A stretch of 64,000 bases of DNA. It comes from Bifidobacterium angulatum DSM 20098 = JCM 7096 (GTDB taxonomy: Bacteria > Actinomycetota > Actinomycetes > Actinomycetales > Bifidobacteriaceae). Under the pieces are notes generated by a model. That model did not search any database and had not been told where the DNA came from. It saw nothing but the letters and a program-made list of their open reading frames with translations. Positions within the stretch are counted from its first letter, which is position 1, and every line of letters begins with the position of its first letter. Shown here one piece after another: positions 9,088 to 17,035 of the stretch. Where the stretch lies: positions 1,302,001-1,366,000 of the forward strand of contig NZ_AP012322.1 of the NCBI RefSeq assembly GCF_001025155.1, in the 5' to 3' direction. The position numbers and the translations under genes are program-made.

Positions 9088-9383
9088 ATCTGCTCCTTGC
9101 GCATCTTTTTGTACCGGCGACGTTCGCGTTCGCTCATGCCGCCCCAGATGCCGAATCGTTCATCATGCTCGATGGCCCAGTTCAGGCATTGCTCGCGTAC
9201 CTCGCATTGCGCGCACACACGCTTCGCGTCGCGGGTCGAACCGCCTTTTTCCGGAAAGAACGCCTCCGGATCGGTTTGTGAACACAACGCCTTGTTCTGC
9301 CACGTGACATCACCGTCCGGCAGGAACAGCCCCCACAGTTCGCCAGACGGCTCCCCCTCGGAATCTTTGGCGATGCCCCACAT
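9084..9383 (-). CDS. whiB2: WhiB-family iron-sulfur transcription factor (WhiB2-like)
   Basis: A 99-residue regulator predicted to bind a [4Fe-4S] cluster and the sigma-factor region 4. Cluster ligands are Cys34, Cys57, Cys60 and Cys66 (C-x22-CxxC-x5-C). The G(I/V)WGG turn is GIWGG at 78-82, followed by the basic tail ERERRRYKKMRKEQ. The ATG at 9383 is preceded by AAGGAGGATGCACGT; 16 further codons open upstream have no such site. It leads the glycosyltransferase operon and diverges from the LCP genes, so it may regulate both. Assignment to the WhiB2/WhmD subgroup rests on the sequence and envelope context and is moderate. Confidence 0.88.
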   Translation of the reverse strand: MWGIAKDSEGEPSGELWGLFLPDGDVTWQNKALCSQTDPEAFFPEKGGSTRDAKRVCAQCEVREQCLNWAIEHDERFGIWGGMSERERRRYKKMRKEQI

Positions 9384-9718
9384 ACGTGCATCCTCCTTGC
9401 CTGGCTTTTCATTATTCTGATGTGTCTGCAACAGATAGATTACACACTTGGGGCTTCGTTTTTGTCAAGTTCAAGCTGTGTCATTACCACAGGTTCGCAT
9501 GAATCTGTGCTATATGGTTTCGCGCCTGCACAGGCACGAAACCACCCGGGCGAACGCCCATCGCCATACAGTTCGCAATCCCCCGAACGGAAGGCGGCAC
9601 CCGCTGCGCGAGTTCCAGGGTTTCAAAAGGACTGTGAGGAAACCGCGGCTGAAAGCCTCTTTTCAACTCCATGCCGTACAATCAAAGCGTTTTGCCCCAT
9701 ACAGGAAGGTTCGCAAGC
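9384..9718. promoter_or_regulatory. Divergent regulatory region between whiB2 and the LCP genes
   Basis: There are 335 bases between two divergently transcribed starts. It contains a strong compound hairpin: TGGTTTCG (9515-9522) pairs with CGAAACCA (9537-9544), enclosing GCCTG (9524-9528) and CAGGC (9531-9535). A TATATG sequence lies immediately left of the hairpin. No supported gene is present. Promoters for both directions must lie here, but I could not fix them. Confidence 0.5.
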
Positions 9719-11122
9719 GTGAACGAAGAACGATCCGATGCCGACATTCCCAACGTAGGCGGTTGGAAAGATATCGCGCCACGCCACAGCATGGCGTACC
9801 GGATGCAGCACAGAGTACGCAACACCGTTATATATGTATTGGTCGCCGCATTGGCCTTCGTGGGAACCGCCGCCGCAGCCACATTGCTCGACATCAACGG
9901 AACGATCAAAGACGGCGAAGTCAAGATCATTCCGCAAAAGGGGCAGAAGGAACCGAAGCTCATCGACCCGAATGCGGGCAAGCCGATCGAACTGCTGGTC
10001 ATGGGGCAAGACACCAGAGACGGCGCCGACAACGCATCCATCGGCGGCGGCGACACCAGCGAAGGCTCGCATCAGGCGGACACCACCATGGTGGTGCAGA
10101 TCTCCGCGGACCGCAGCTACATCAATCTCGTCTCCATTCCGCGAGATTCCCTGGTGGACGCGCCGAGCTGCGAAACCAGCAAGGGCACGATCAGTGCCCA
10201 ATACAACGTGATGTTCAACTCCATCTTCGCCAACGGCTACACCACCGGCGACGATCTCGCCTCCGCGGCGAGCTGCACGGTGAACGCGGTCAACTCGCTG
10301 ACCGGCCTGAACATCCAGAACTTCATCGTGGTGGACTTCAACGGTTTGAAGGATATGATCAACGCCATCGGCGGCGTGAAGATCTGCATCCCCTCCGACG
10401 TGAAGGACCCGTACACCGGTCTGGACCTCACCAAGGGCCTGCACCAGCTCGACGGCCTGGCCGCCACGCAATACGCACGCACCCGCTACAGCCTGGGCGA
10501 CGGATCCGACGTGCAGCGCACCACGCGCCAGCAGTACCTGATCAAGCAGCTGCTGCAGCAGGCACTCGACAAGAACATCTTCACGCATACCAGCGAGCTG
10601 TACCAGCTGGCCAAATCCGCGTTGAAGTCGCTGAACATCTCCCAGGGGCTCGCCGATACCGCCACGCTCGCCGGACTGGCCATGAGCCTGAAGAACCTCA
10701 ACGTCTCGCATATGTACACCCGCACGCTGCCCGTGGTGCAGGCGCCGAGCGACCCCAACCGCGTGGTATGGGACTCCTCCGCGGACGAGCTGTGGACCAA
10801 GATGCGCGAAGGCAAGCCGTTCGTGGAACAGCCGGCACAGGATTCCTCCAGCTCCGATTCCGCGAATACCAACAACGATTCGTCCAACACCAGCGGCCAG
10901 GCCCAGGATTCCACGCCGAGCGATCAGGACAACGCGCAGGCGACCCCGCAGAACACGAGGGTCGCCGACGGCGTGGAGAAGACCGCGGACGGCAAGTACA
11001 TCGACACCGCCACCGGCGGCGAAATCGATACGGAAACCGGTGCGGTGAAGGACATCAACACCGGCCAGGTACTTGGCATTTCCGAGGCATATCTCAATAA
11101 CGTGGTATGCCCAGTGCAGTAG
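9719..11122 (+). CDS. LCP (LytR-CpsA-Psr) family cell-wall ligase
   Basis: Predicted membrane-anchored phosphotransferase that attaches polysaccharides or teichoic-acid-like polymers to peptidoglycan from lipid carriers. The GTG start is chosen because AGGAAGG precedes it at good spacing; an ATG 16 codons upstream (9671) is an alternative. One membrane helix (about residues 38-60) is followed by the LCP domain with LLVMGQDTRD, the signature SIPRDSLV, and the conserved arginine segment ATQYARTRY. A C-terminal Ser/Asp/Gln-rich linker carries a short repetitive tail. It is the first of two tandem LCP paralogues. Confidence 0.9.
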   Translation: MNEERSDADIPNVGGWKDIAPRHSMAYRMQHRVRNTVIYVLVAALAFVGTAAAATLLDINGTIKDGEVKIIPQKGQKEPKLIDPNAGKPIELLVMGQDTRDGADNASIGGGDTSEGSHQADTTMVVQISADRSYINLVSIPRDSLVDAPSCETSKGTISAQYNVMFNSIFANGYTTGDDLASAASCTVNAVNSLTGLNIQNFIVVDFNGLKDMINAIGGVKICIPSDVKDPYTGLDLTKGLHQLDGLAATQYARTRYSLGDGSDVQRTTRQQYLIKQLLQQALDKNIFTHTSELYQLAKSALKSLNISQGLADTATLAGLAMSLKNLNVSHMYTRTLPVVQAPSDPNRVVWDSSADELWTKMREGKPFVEQPAQDSSSSDSANTNNDSSNTSGQAQDSTPSDQDNAQATPQNTRVADGVEKTADGKYIDTATGGEIDTETGAVKDINTGQVLGISEAYLNNVVCPVQ

Positions 11123-11150
11123 ACGAATACACTGGAAACGACTAATTATT

Positions 11151-11181
11151 AGGCGGCGCAGAGTTTCACCCTGTGCCGCCT
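11151..11181 (+). terminator. Hairpin after the first LCP gene
   Basis: AGGCGGCGCAG (11151-11161) pairs with CTGTGCCGCCT (11171-11181) with one G-U pair and a 9-base loop. There is no clear T-run, so termination may be partial and allow read-through into the second LCP gene. Confidence 0.6.
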
Positions 11182-11276
11182 TGTGCTGGAAATGAGAAAA
11201 AAAACCGCCTAGGCACACGTTTGCACGCCATTATGTGCAACAGTGACATAGGTTTTGTTATCGCTCAGGAGGAGAT

Positions 11277-12734
11277 ATGGCACAGGACAACGTGGGAAAG
11301 CACGCCCAGAGCACTCCGCCAAGCTTCATCCCCGCAGGCTCACGCCGACGCACCACTCCCGCCGTCACACCTGCCGCGCAATCCTCCGGCTCCCCGGTAC
11401 CACCAAGCTTCACACCGCCATCCCGCAGGCACGGCGAGCCCGCACCCACAACATCATCCACATCACGTTCGTCCACGAATAGACCAGCCTCGACGAACCG
11501 ATCCTCCACAGTCCATTCCAACACAGCCGGCCGCACCACAGGCCATTCCACCAACCGTTCGACATCATCCTCTTCCGGGCCTCGAGGTGCGGCACAATCC
11601 GCCGCGCCGCAAAGCTTCGCGCCGCCTACAGCCCGTGCCCGCACATCACACGGCACCACCGCGCCACGCAGCGTGCAGCCAGCCGCACAACCCGCATACC
11701 GTTCCTCCATGCCATCACGAAACGCCTCACCAGCAGCCCCCATCAGATCAGCGAACCTCACAGGCGCCACCGCACGGCGCAAACGGCGCGGTGCCAAGCA
11801 CATCGCGTCCCTGACCGTACTCATACTGCTGGGGGCGCTGGCCCTCGCCGTGTTCAGCGGATGGGGATGGATCAACAGCCGACTGAACAAAGAGAACGAC
11901 TGGCTGACCACCAAGGCGAACGGATCGGCCACATCATGGCTGATCCTCGGCTCCGACGAACGCGACGGCACCACCGGCGGCTCGGCCGACGACACCCCGG
12001 GATTCAGAACCGACACCATCCTCATGCTCATCAAGCCGAAGTCCGGCCCGAGCGCGCTGATCTCCATTCCACGCGACTCGCTGGTGCAGGTCAACGGCGA
12101 ATACATGAAGATCAACGCGGCCGCCGAACTAGGCGGCAACAAGGCGTTGGTGGAGGCCGTCGAGAGCATTTCCGGCCAAAAGATCAACCACATCGCCAAA
12201 ATCAAATTCGGTGGCCTGCAGAACGTGGTGAACGCCATCGGCGGCGTGAACCTGTGCTATGACCAGACGGTAAGCGACCCCTACTCCGGTCTCGACTGGC
12301 AGGCCGGCTGCCACACCGTCGACGGCGGAACCGCATTGGCGTTCTCCCGTATGCGCTACGCGGACGCGAACGGCGACTTCGGCCGCGCGCAGCGGCAACG
12401 CCAGGTAATCGGCGCGATCATTGCCAAGGCCATGTCCAAGGAGACGCTATCGAGCCCATCGAAGGTGACGAAGGCCGCCGACGCCGCCCTGAGCGCGATT
12501 ACCGTAGATCACAAGACTTCCCCGCTGACCTTGGCACAGCTGGCGTTCGCGTTCAAAAGCGCCACCGGAAGCAAGGGCATCAGCGGCAGCGTATATTGGA
12601 CCGATCCGGGCTATATGGTCGCCGGCGTCGGTTCGTCGGTGCTGCTCGACGACACACGCAATATGGACCTGTTCAGCCAGCTGGTGGCAGGCACGCATGC
12701 CGCAGGAAAGGTCGGCACGCTCTCCGAAGGCTGA
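11277..12734 (+). CDS. LCP family cell-wall ligase with long disordered N-terminus
   Basis: A 485-residue paralogue of the preceding gene. The start follows a strong CAGGAGGAGAT site. The first 165 or so residues are cytoplasmic and extremely rich in Ser, Thr, Pro, Arg and Ala. A transmembrane helix follows (about 178-200, SLTVLILLGALALAVFSGWG). The LCP domain includes WLILGSDERDG, SIPRDSLV and ALAFSRMRYAD, with the Asp and Arg residues expected for pyrophosphate chemistry. The Ser/Thr-rich cytoplasmic tail is a plausible target for Ser/Thr kinases, which is inference. Two adjacent LCP proteins suggest different polymers or partial redundancy. Confidence 0.9.
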   Translation: MAQDNVGKHAQSTPPSFIPAGSRRRTTPAVTPAAQSSGSPVPPSFTPPSRRHGEPAPTTSSTSRSSTNRPASTNRSSTVHSNTAGRTTGHSTNRSTSSSSGPRGAAQSAAPQSFAPPTARARTSHGTTAPRSVQPAAQPAYRSSMPSRNASPAAPIRSANLTGATARRKRRGAKHIASLTVLILLGALALAVFSGWGWINSRLNKENDWLTTKANGSATSWLILGSDERDGTTGGSADDTPGFRTDTILMLIKPKSGPSALISIPRDSLVQVNGEYMKINAAAELGGNKALVEAVESISGQKINHIAKIKFGGLQNVVNAIGGVNLCYDQTVSDPYSGLDWQAGCHTVDGGTALAFSRMRYADANGDFGRAQRQRQVIGAIIAKAMSKETLSSPSKVTKAADAALSAITVDHKTSPLTLAQLAFAFKSATGSKGISGSVYWTDPGYMVAGVGSSVLLDDTRNMDLFSQLVAGTHAAGKVGTLSEG

Positions 12735-12755
12735 CGAACCATAGCAAACGGGACG

Positions 12756-12789
12756 GGGCCGCAATGCATTGTGTGGAATGCATTGCGGC
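12756..12789 (+). terminator. Terminator after the second LCP gene
   Basis: A perfect 14-bp stem (12756-12769 with 12776-12789, arms GGCCGCAATGCATT) closes a 6-base loop and is followed by TTATTAC. Confidence 0.85.
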
Positions 12790-13001
12790 CTTATTACAAC
12801 CTTATTGCAGTCGCCTATCGCGGCCTACCGTACGACTCGTTGCCTGTGGTTGTTGCATGTTCCCTGTCTGTGTTCCAGTCGCGGCATGCGACTCTCTCCC
12901 CGCCTTCGCCTTGTGAAGAACATGTGACAAGACAGCCGGGTTCTGTCCACATCGCCCGGCCTGCTTGCCTTGCCTTCCCGCACCGCTGCAGACTGAAATT
13001 T

Positions 13002-14810
13002 ATGGAACAGCGATCGCAACAACGCGCCGAACGCCTGACACTGCTGGTCATGGTGGCCCCGATGGCGGGGCAGATCATGCTGCTCGCCATGCTGCTGGCG
13101 CTCCGCCAATGGATGTTCGCGGCGATGATAGTCCCCTCGCTGCTGGGTTGCATGGCCTCCTTGGCCCTGGCTCTGCCACGCCGAACGGCATCCGCCCACG
13201 GCAGGAGCGGCATAAGCGGTGCATCCGCCGCCAATCCGACCATGGCAAACGCCTACGACGCCGCAACCGTGGAGGAACGCACCGCGAACCTGCAACGACT
13301 TCCCGCCCAGAATCTGGAGCCTCTGCTGGGCATGCACCACAACGAGGAACGCCTTCCCTGGCGCACCGTGGCAAGACAATGGCTACAGCCGTTTTCCATG
13401 GACGTGCCCATAGGATTGACGCAACACGGCGTGGCCCATCTGGACCTGCAACGGCAGGGGCCGCACGCGCTGGTTGCCGGAACCACGGGATCGGGCAAAT
13501 CCGTATTGCTGCAAAGCTGGTGCCTCGCCCTGGCCGCACGCAACCCGCCGAACCGTCTGCAGTTCGTGTTTCTCGACTTCAAAGGCGGTACGGCGTTCCG
13601 CCCGCTCGAACGGCTACCGCACTGCGTGGGCAGCGTATGCGACCTCGACCTGCAGCATGCGGTCCGCGCACTGCATGCGTTGGAGCTTGAACTGAAACAC
13701 CGAGAACGCCTTGTTGCGGAAGGCCATGCGCAAGACATCGGCATGCTGCATTCCGCGCCGCCGCGGCTGGTGGTGGTTATCGACGAATTCCATGCGCTAC
13801 GCGACCAGCTTCCCGATGTGGTGAATCGCATCGTGCATATCGCCTCGCTGGGCCGCTCGCTCGGCATGCATGTCATCGCCTGCACACAGCATCCGGCCGG
13901 GCAGGTCTCCTCGGATATGAAGGCGAATATGACGCTCGGGCTATGCCTGCGTGTACGCGACGCCATGCAATCGGTGGAGATTCTCGGGTCGCCCGTCGCG
14001 TCGGCCATCCCACCCTCGTTGCCGGGAGTCGTGTATTGCAACGACGGCGAAGGCATCGAGGCCTGGCGATGCGCCGCTGCAGGCGACATCACGCGCATGG
14101 CCGACGCCATCGTATTCGCAGCACGATGCCATGGCAGCGTTCCGGCACCGGCCTTGTTCTCAGCGCCACTGCCACGCATGGTGCGCCGGCTTCCACCGGC
14201 CCTGCAGTCTGACGGCATACCGTTCGCGCTGGCGGACAATGGTGTAGCGCTCCACCCCGCTCTGCTGCCCATGTTCCACGGCAATATCGGCATCATCGGC
14301 CCCCATGGGCGGGGCAAGACCACGCTATTGGCCGCCATCGCACAGTGGCTGCGATCCAACGTATCCAATACGGCGAGCGTGCAATGGACGACCAGAACCG
14401 CAGACGGATACGCCACGCAAACCGTGCAGGACCCCGGCAGCCCTGCCGTTGGAGACAACGATGCCGCATACGCCGCACCGCGACGAGTCTGGCTGGTGGA
14501 CGACGCCGATCCGTTCTTCGACCCCTTCTGCGCCGACCCGCTGGGCGCACGCCTGCTCGAGGCCCTCCGCGACCACACCGTCACCGTGGTGTTCGCCGTG
14601 GAATCCAGCCGCCACGTGCGTATCCCCGACCATTGCGCCATTCGCGTGGTCTTCCCCACCGCCGACAAGGCAACCGATCAGATGAACGGCATACCGGCCG
14701 ACATCTGGGCGTCGTTCGATGCGGAGACTCTTACGCTGCCCGGTCGCGCGGTGTTCATCGATCATGCTCGAGTGGTACCGGTACAATGCTCGTTTGGAGA
14801 TAGTTCGTGA
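13002..14810 (+). CDS. FtsK/SpoIIIE-type double ATPase, EccC-like
   Basis: About 602 residues. Two N-terminal membrane helices (about 12-32 and 36-56) precede an FtsK/SpoIIIE ATPase with Walker A GTTGSGKS at about 160-167, FLDFKGG, and Walker B LVVVIDEFHAL at about 255-265. A second, more divergent P-loop, GPHGRGKTT (about 433), has a Walker-B-like RVWLVDDADPF (about 496). Tandem P-loop modules behind two membrane helices resemble EccC/EssC, the motor of type VII secretion, more than FtsK: the gamma domain is absent. No WXG100 substrate or other secretion gene is nearby. The ATG at 13002 has no clear ribosome binding site; the open frame continues upstream without membrane features. Confidence 0.75.
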   Translation: MEQRSQQRAERLTLLVMVAPMAGQIMLLAMLLALRQWMFAAMIVPSLLGCMASLALALPRRTASAHGRSGISGASAANPTMANAYDAATVEERTANLQRLPAQNLEPLLGMHHNEERLPWRTVARQWLQPFSMDVPIGLTQHGVAHLDLQRQGPHALVAGTTGSGKSVLLQSWCLALAARNPPNRLQFVFLDFKGGTAFRPLERLPHCVGSVCDLDLQHAVRALHALELELKHRERLVAEGHAQDIGMLHSAPPRLVVVIDEFHALRDQLPDVVNRIVHIASLGRSLGMHVIACTQHPAGQVSSDMKANMTLGLCLRVRDAMQSVEILGSPVASAIPPSLPGVVYCNDGEGIEAWRCAAAGDITRMADAIVFAARCHGSVPAPALFSAPLPRMVRRLPPALQSDGIPFALADNGVALHPALLPMFHGNIGIIGPHGRGKTTLLAAIAQWLRSNVSNTASVQWTTRTADGYATQTVQDPGSPAVGDNDAAYAAPRRVWLVDDADPFFDPFCADPLGARLLEALRDHTVTVVFAVESSRHVRIPDHCAIRVVFPTADKATDQMNGIPADIWASFDAETLTLPGRAVFIDHARVVPVQCSFGDSS

Positions 14811-14910
14811 AGCTTCGTCAACCTCTTTGAGAAAAAGTCTTGAAAAACTCGGTGGAACGTGCTTATCTGTTACTGGAAAGATTGTTGGACATTCCATTTG
14901 GGAGGATAAA

Positions 14911-15189
14911 ATGAGCAGCGCTTTTGATTGGCGAGCCAAGGCCGCATGCCGTGACAAGGATCCTGAGCTGTTTTTCCCTGTCGGCAACACCGGCGCTGCA
15001 TATCAGCAGATCGAAGAGGCCAAGGCCGTGTGCCGCACCTGCAAGGTGATCGACGCCTGCCTGAAGTGCGCACTCGACACGAATCAGGATTACGGTGTGT
15101 GGGGCGGCCTGAGCGAAGACGAACGACGCCAGCTCAAACGCAAGGCGATGCGTCTGCGCCGCTCGCAGGCCATGCAGATGCAGATCTGA
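14911..15189 (+). CDS. whiB1: WhiB-family iron-sulfur transcription factor (WhiB1-like)
   Basis: A 92-residue regulator. Ligand cysteines are Cys13, Cys41, Cys44 and Cys50 (CRTC then C), with one additional Cys53. GVWGG is at 62-66, followed by the basic tail ERRQLKRKAMRLRRSQ. The ATG follows GGGAGGATAAA. A 100-base leader separates it from the ATPase gene and contains TTGAAA (14840-14845), a possible -35 element. Its convergent neighbour is a PdtaS-like kinase; in Mycobacterium whiB1 also lies beside pdtaS, which supports the subgroup assignment. Confidence 0.9.
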   Translation: MSSAFDWRAKAACRDKDPELFFPVGNTGAAYQQIEEAKAVCRTCKVIDACLKCALDTNQDYGVWGGLSEDERRQLKRKAMRLRRSQAMQMQI

Positions 15190-15225
15190 AAAACATCGAC
15201 GGTTTACGGCATCATCTCACCGGCA

Positions 15226-15257
15226 ACGGGGTGGAGACCTTACGGTTTCCACCCCGT
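15226..15257 (+). terminator. Terminator after whiB1
   Basis: ACGGGGTGGAGACC (15226-15239) pairs with GGTTTCCACCCCGT (15244-15257) with one G-U pair and a 4-base loop, followed by TTGTGTTG. Confidence 0.8.
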
Positions 15258-15327
15258 TTGTGTTGCCTTGGCGAACCGGCTGATTCGCATATACTTGCTG
15301 ACGGCATATTCCCGGCGATATAAACAG

Positions 15328-15368
15328 GTGCCCTTCGACCAGGCATAGGAAGCCTGAGTGAAGGGCAC
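15328..15368. terminator. Second hairpin between convergent whiB1 and kinase genes
   Basis: Outer arms GTGCCCTTC (15328-15336) and GAAGGGCAC (15360-15368) enclose inner arms CAGGC (15340-15344) and GCCTG (15352-15356). It sits just past the kinase stop and probably terminates leftward transcription. Confidence 0.7.
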
Positions 15369-15425
15369 TTGTTGGAAGGGCAGCCGCAGCAACGCGAACA
15401 CCGACGCGCCGCTGCATCCGCAAAC

Positions 15426-16916
15426 CTACATCTGCGACTGAGCCGCACGCAACGTCATGTCGAGCACCACCCGCGTGCCGCCTTCGCGACGCGCCTGCCA
15501 TTGCACGCTGCCGCCGAAATCATTGGTCACGAAGGTATTGATGATCTGCGTGCCGAGACCGGAACCGGAGGAACGTGCCATACCGCCATGCGCCTCCGAA
15601 TCAAGGCCCACGCCGTCGTCCTCCACCACCACGTTGAGGTTGGCGCCGGACCTCCCCACGGAAACCGTGATATGACCCTCCTGGCGGCCTTCAAAGCCAT
15701 GCTCCACGCAGTTGGTGATCAGCTCGGTAAGCACGAGCGACAACGGCGTGGCGTCCTGCGCCGGCATCATGCCGAACTTGCCGAGGAAGCTGATGTTGAT
15801 GTGCTGATCGCGCATGGTGGCCAGGTCCACCGCCATTCTGAGCAGCTTGGAGATCACCTTGTCGAAGTCAACAACCTCGTCGGCGGTCTGGCTCAGCCCC
15901 TCGTGCACCATGGCGATGGTCTGCACACGGCGCTGCGCCTCCTTGAGCTCGTTCTTCACCTCCTCCGACTTGGTCTTGCGGGCCTGCAGACGCAGCAACG
16001 CCGACACAGCCTGCAGATTGTTCTTCACACGGTGGTGGATCTCGGAGATCGTGGCGTCCTTGGTCTGCAGCTCCTTCTCGCGCCGGCGCAGCTCAGTGAC
16101 GTCACGGCACAACACGATGGCGCCCATGCGCCCGTTCTCGTCATGCAACGGCAGGGAGCGCAGCGAGACCGCGGAATGGTTGGTGCAGATCTCCGAATCG
16201 ACGGCCGCCTTGCCGCTCAGCACCAACGGCAGCTGATCGTCGACCGGATCGTCGGTATGCAGCAGATTCACCCCCAGCTCGCTCAGGTAGTGCCCACGCA
16301 TGGTGGCCAGCAGCCCGATCCTACGGAAACAGCTGATGGCGTTCGGGGATGCGTAGCGCACGATGCCGTCCACGGTGAGGATGATGAATCCATCGGACAT
16401 GCGTGCGATGTGACGTTGGCTCATCACCGCGTCGGTGTAGGGGAACTGACCACGCGGAATCATCTTGAACAGCTGCTTGCCGGCATTGATGCTTTCGGTC
16501 TCATACCGGCCGTTCGATTCACGGGTGGTCATATTGGTCTCGCGCACCACAAGGCCCAGGGTCTTGCCGTTGGCCCGCACCGGAGCGTATACGCTGCACA
16601 CGCTGACCGAGCCGAAGTCACGCAGAACCGACGACCGGTACACCCCTTCGCCTTCCATGGCGGCGTCGAGTTCGGCGGTCTGGTCTTCGGGCACCACCTT
16701 GCCGACGATATCGTCGGCTCGCAAGGTCACCATGGTGGACGGGCGGCATTGCTCCGCCACAACATATCGTCCTTCACCGTTTTTAATGAGCAGCAGCAGA
16801 TCCGCGAAACTGAGATCGGCCACCACCTGCCAGTCGGCTACAAGATGGTGCAGCCATTCACGATCTCTGTCGTCAAAGTCCGGACGCGTTGCAAGTATCT
16901 GTGAGAAATCGGCCAT
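15426..16916 (-). CDS. pdtaS: Cytoplasmic sensor histidine kinase, PdtaS-like
   Basis: A 496-residue soluble two-component kinase. An N-terminal GAF-like sensor domain (about 1-155, with VADWQVVADLSFADLLL) is followed by a PAS domain (about 165-275), the HisKA_2 phosphoacceptor region EIHHRVKNNLQ (His294/His295) and an HATPase domain with TELITNCVEHGF, VEDDGVGL and GSGLGTQI. This order matches PdtaS, which signals to an ANTAR-type antiterminator; no such partner is in the window. Position beside whiB1 agrees with the mycobacterial order. The ATG at 16916 matches the family N-terminus and lies 6 bases after TATTAT, so the mRNA may be leaderless. Confidence 0.88.
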   Translation of the reverse strand: MADFSQILATRPDFDDRDREWLHHLVADWQVVADLSFADLLLLIKNGEGRYVVAEQCRPSTMVTLRADDIVGKVVPEDQTAELDAAMEGEGVYRSSVLRDFGSVSVCSVYAPVRANGKTLGLVVRETNMTTRESNGRYETESINAGKQLFKMIPRGQFPYTDAVMSQRHIARMSDGFIILTVDGIVRYASPNAISCFRRIGLLATMRGHYLSELGVNLLHTDDPVDDQLPLVLSGKAAVDSEICTNHSAVSLRSLPLHDENGRMGAIVLCRDVTELRRREKELQTKDATISEIHHRVKNNLQAVSALLRLQARKTKSEEVKNELKEAQRRVQTIAMVHEGLSQTADEVVDFDKVISKLLRMAVDLATMRDQHINISFLGKFGMMPAQDATPLSLVLTELITNCVEHGFEGRQEGHITVSVGRSGANLNVVVEDDGVGLDSEAHGGMARSSGSGLGTQIINTFVTNDFGGSVQWQARREGGTRVVLDMTLRAAQSQM

Positions 16917-16922
16917 GCGACC

Positions 16923-16928
16923 ATAATA
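16923..16928 (-). promoter_or_regulatory. Candidate -10 box for a leaderless pdtaS mRNA
   Basis: Reading leftward, TATTAT is followed by GGTCGC and then the ATG, placing the expected transcription start on or next to the start codon. No Shine-Dalgarno sequence is present. The -35 region is weak. Confidence 0.4.
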
Positions 16929-16971
16929 CGCACGTACCATGGTGCGACACGAAGCGTTGACGTCGCGTCAC

Positions 16972-17017
16972 TTGACTTTCCGATAACCTACGGTATCGTA
17001 AGTTACGGTTGCGTAAC
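16972..17017 (+). promoter_or_regulatory. trhA promoter with tandem operator-like repeats
   Basis: TTGACT (16972-16977) and TATCGT (16994-16999) form a 16-base-spaced promoter. Two abutting 15-base copies, CTACGGTATCGTAAG (16988-17002) and TTACGGTTGCGTAAC (17003-17017), share 11 of 15 bases and each has TACG/CGTA dyad symmetry. They cover the -10 box and the likely transcription start, the classic position for a repressor. Confidence 0.6.
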
Positions 17018-17035
17018 CAACCTGAGAGGACCAGC

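Noticed and set aside
12937..12955. AGCCGGGTTCTGTCC resembles the complement of the RNase P RNA 3' end
   Set aside because: The rest of the RNA would have to lie on the minus strand through the ATPase gene, and its conserved 5' core (GAGGAAAGTCC-like) is not found there. Chance similarity.
12771..13001. Longer N-terminus for the double ATPase
   Set aside because: The extension overlaps the terminator of the LCP gene and has no membrane or domain features; the ATG at 13002 directly precedes the membrane helices.
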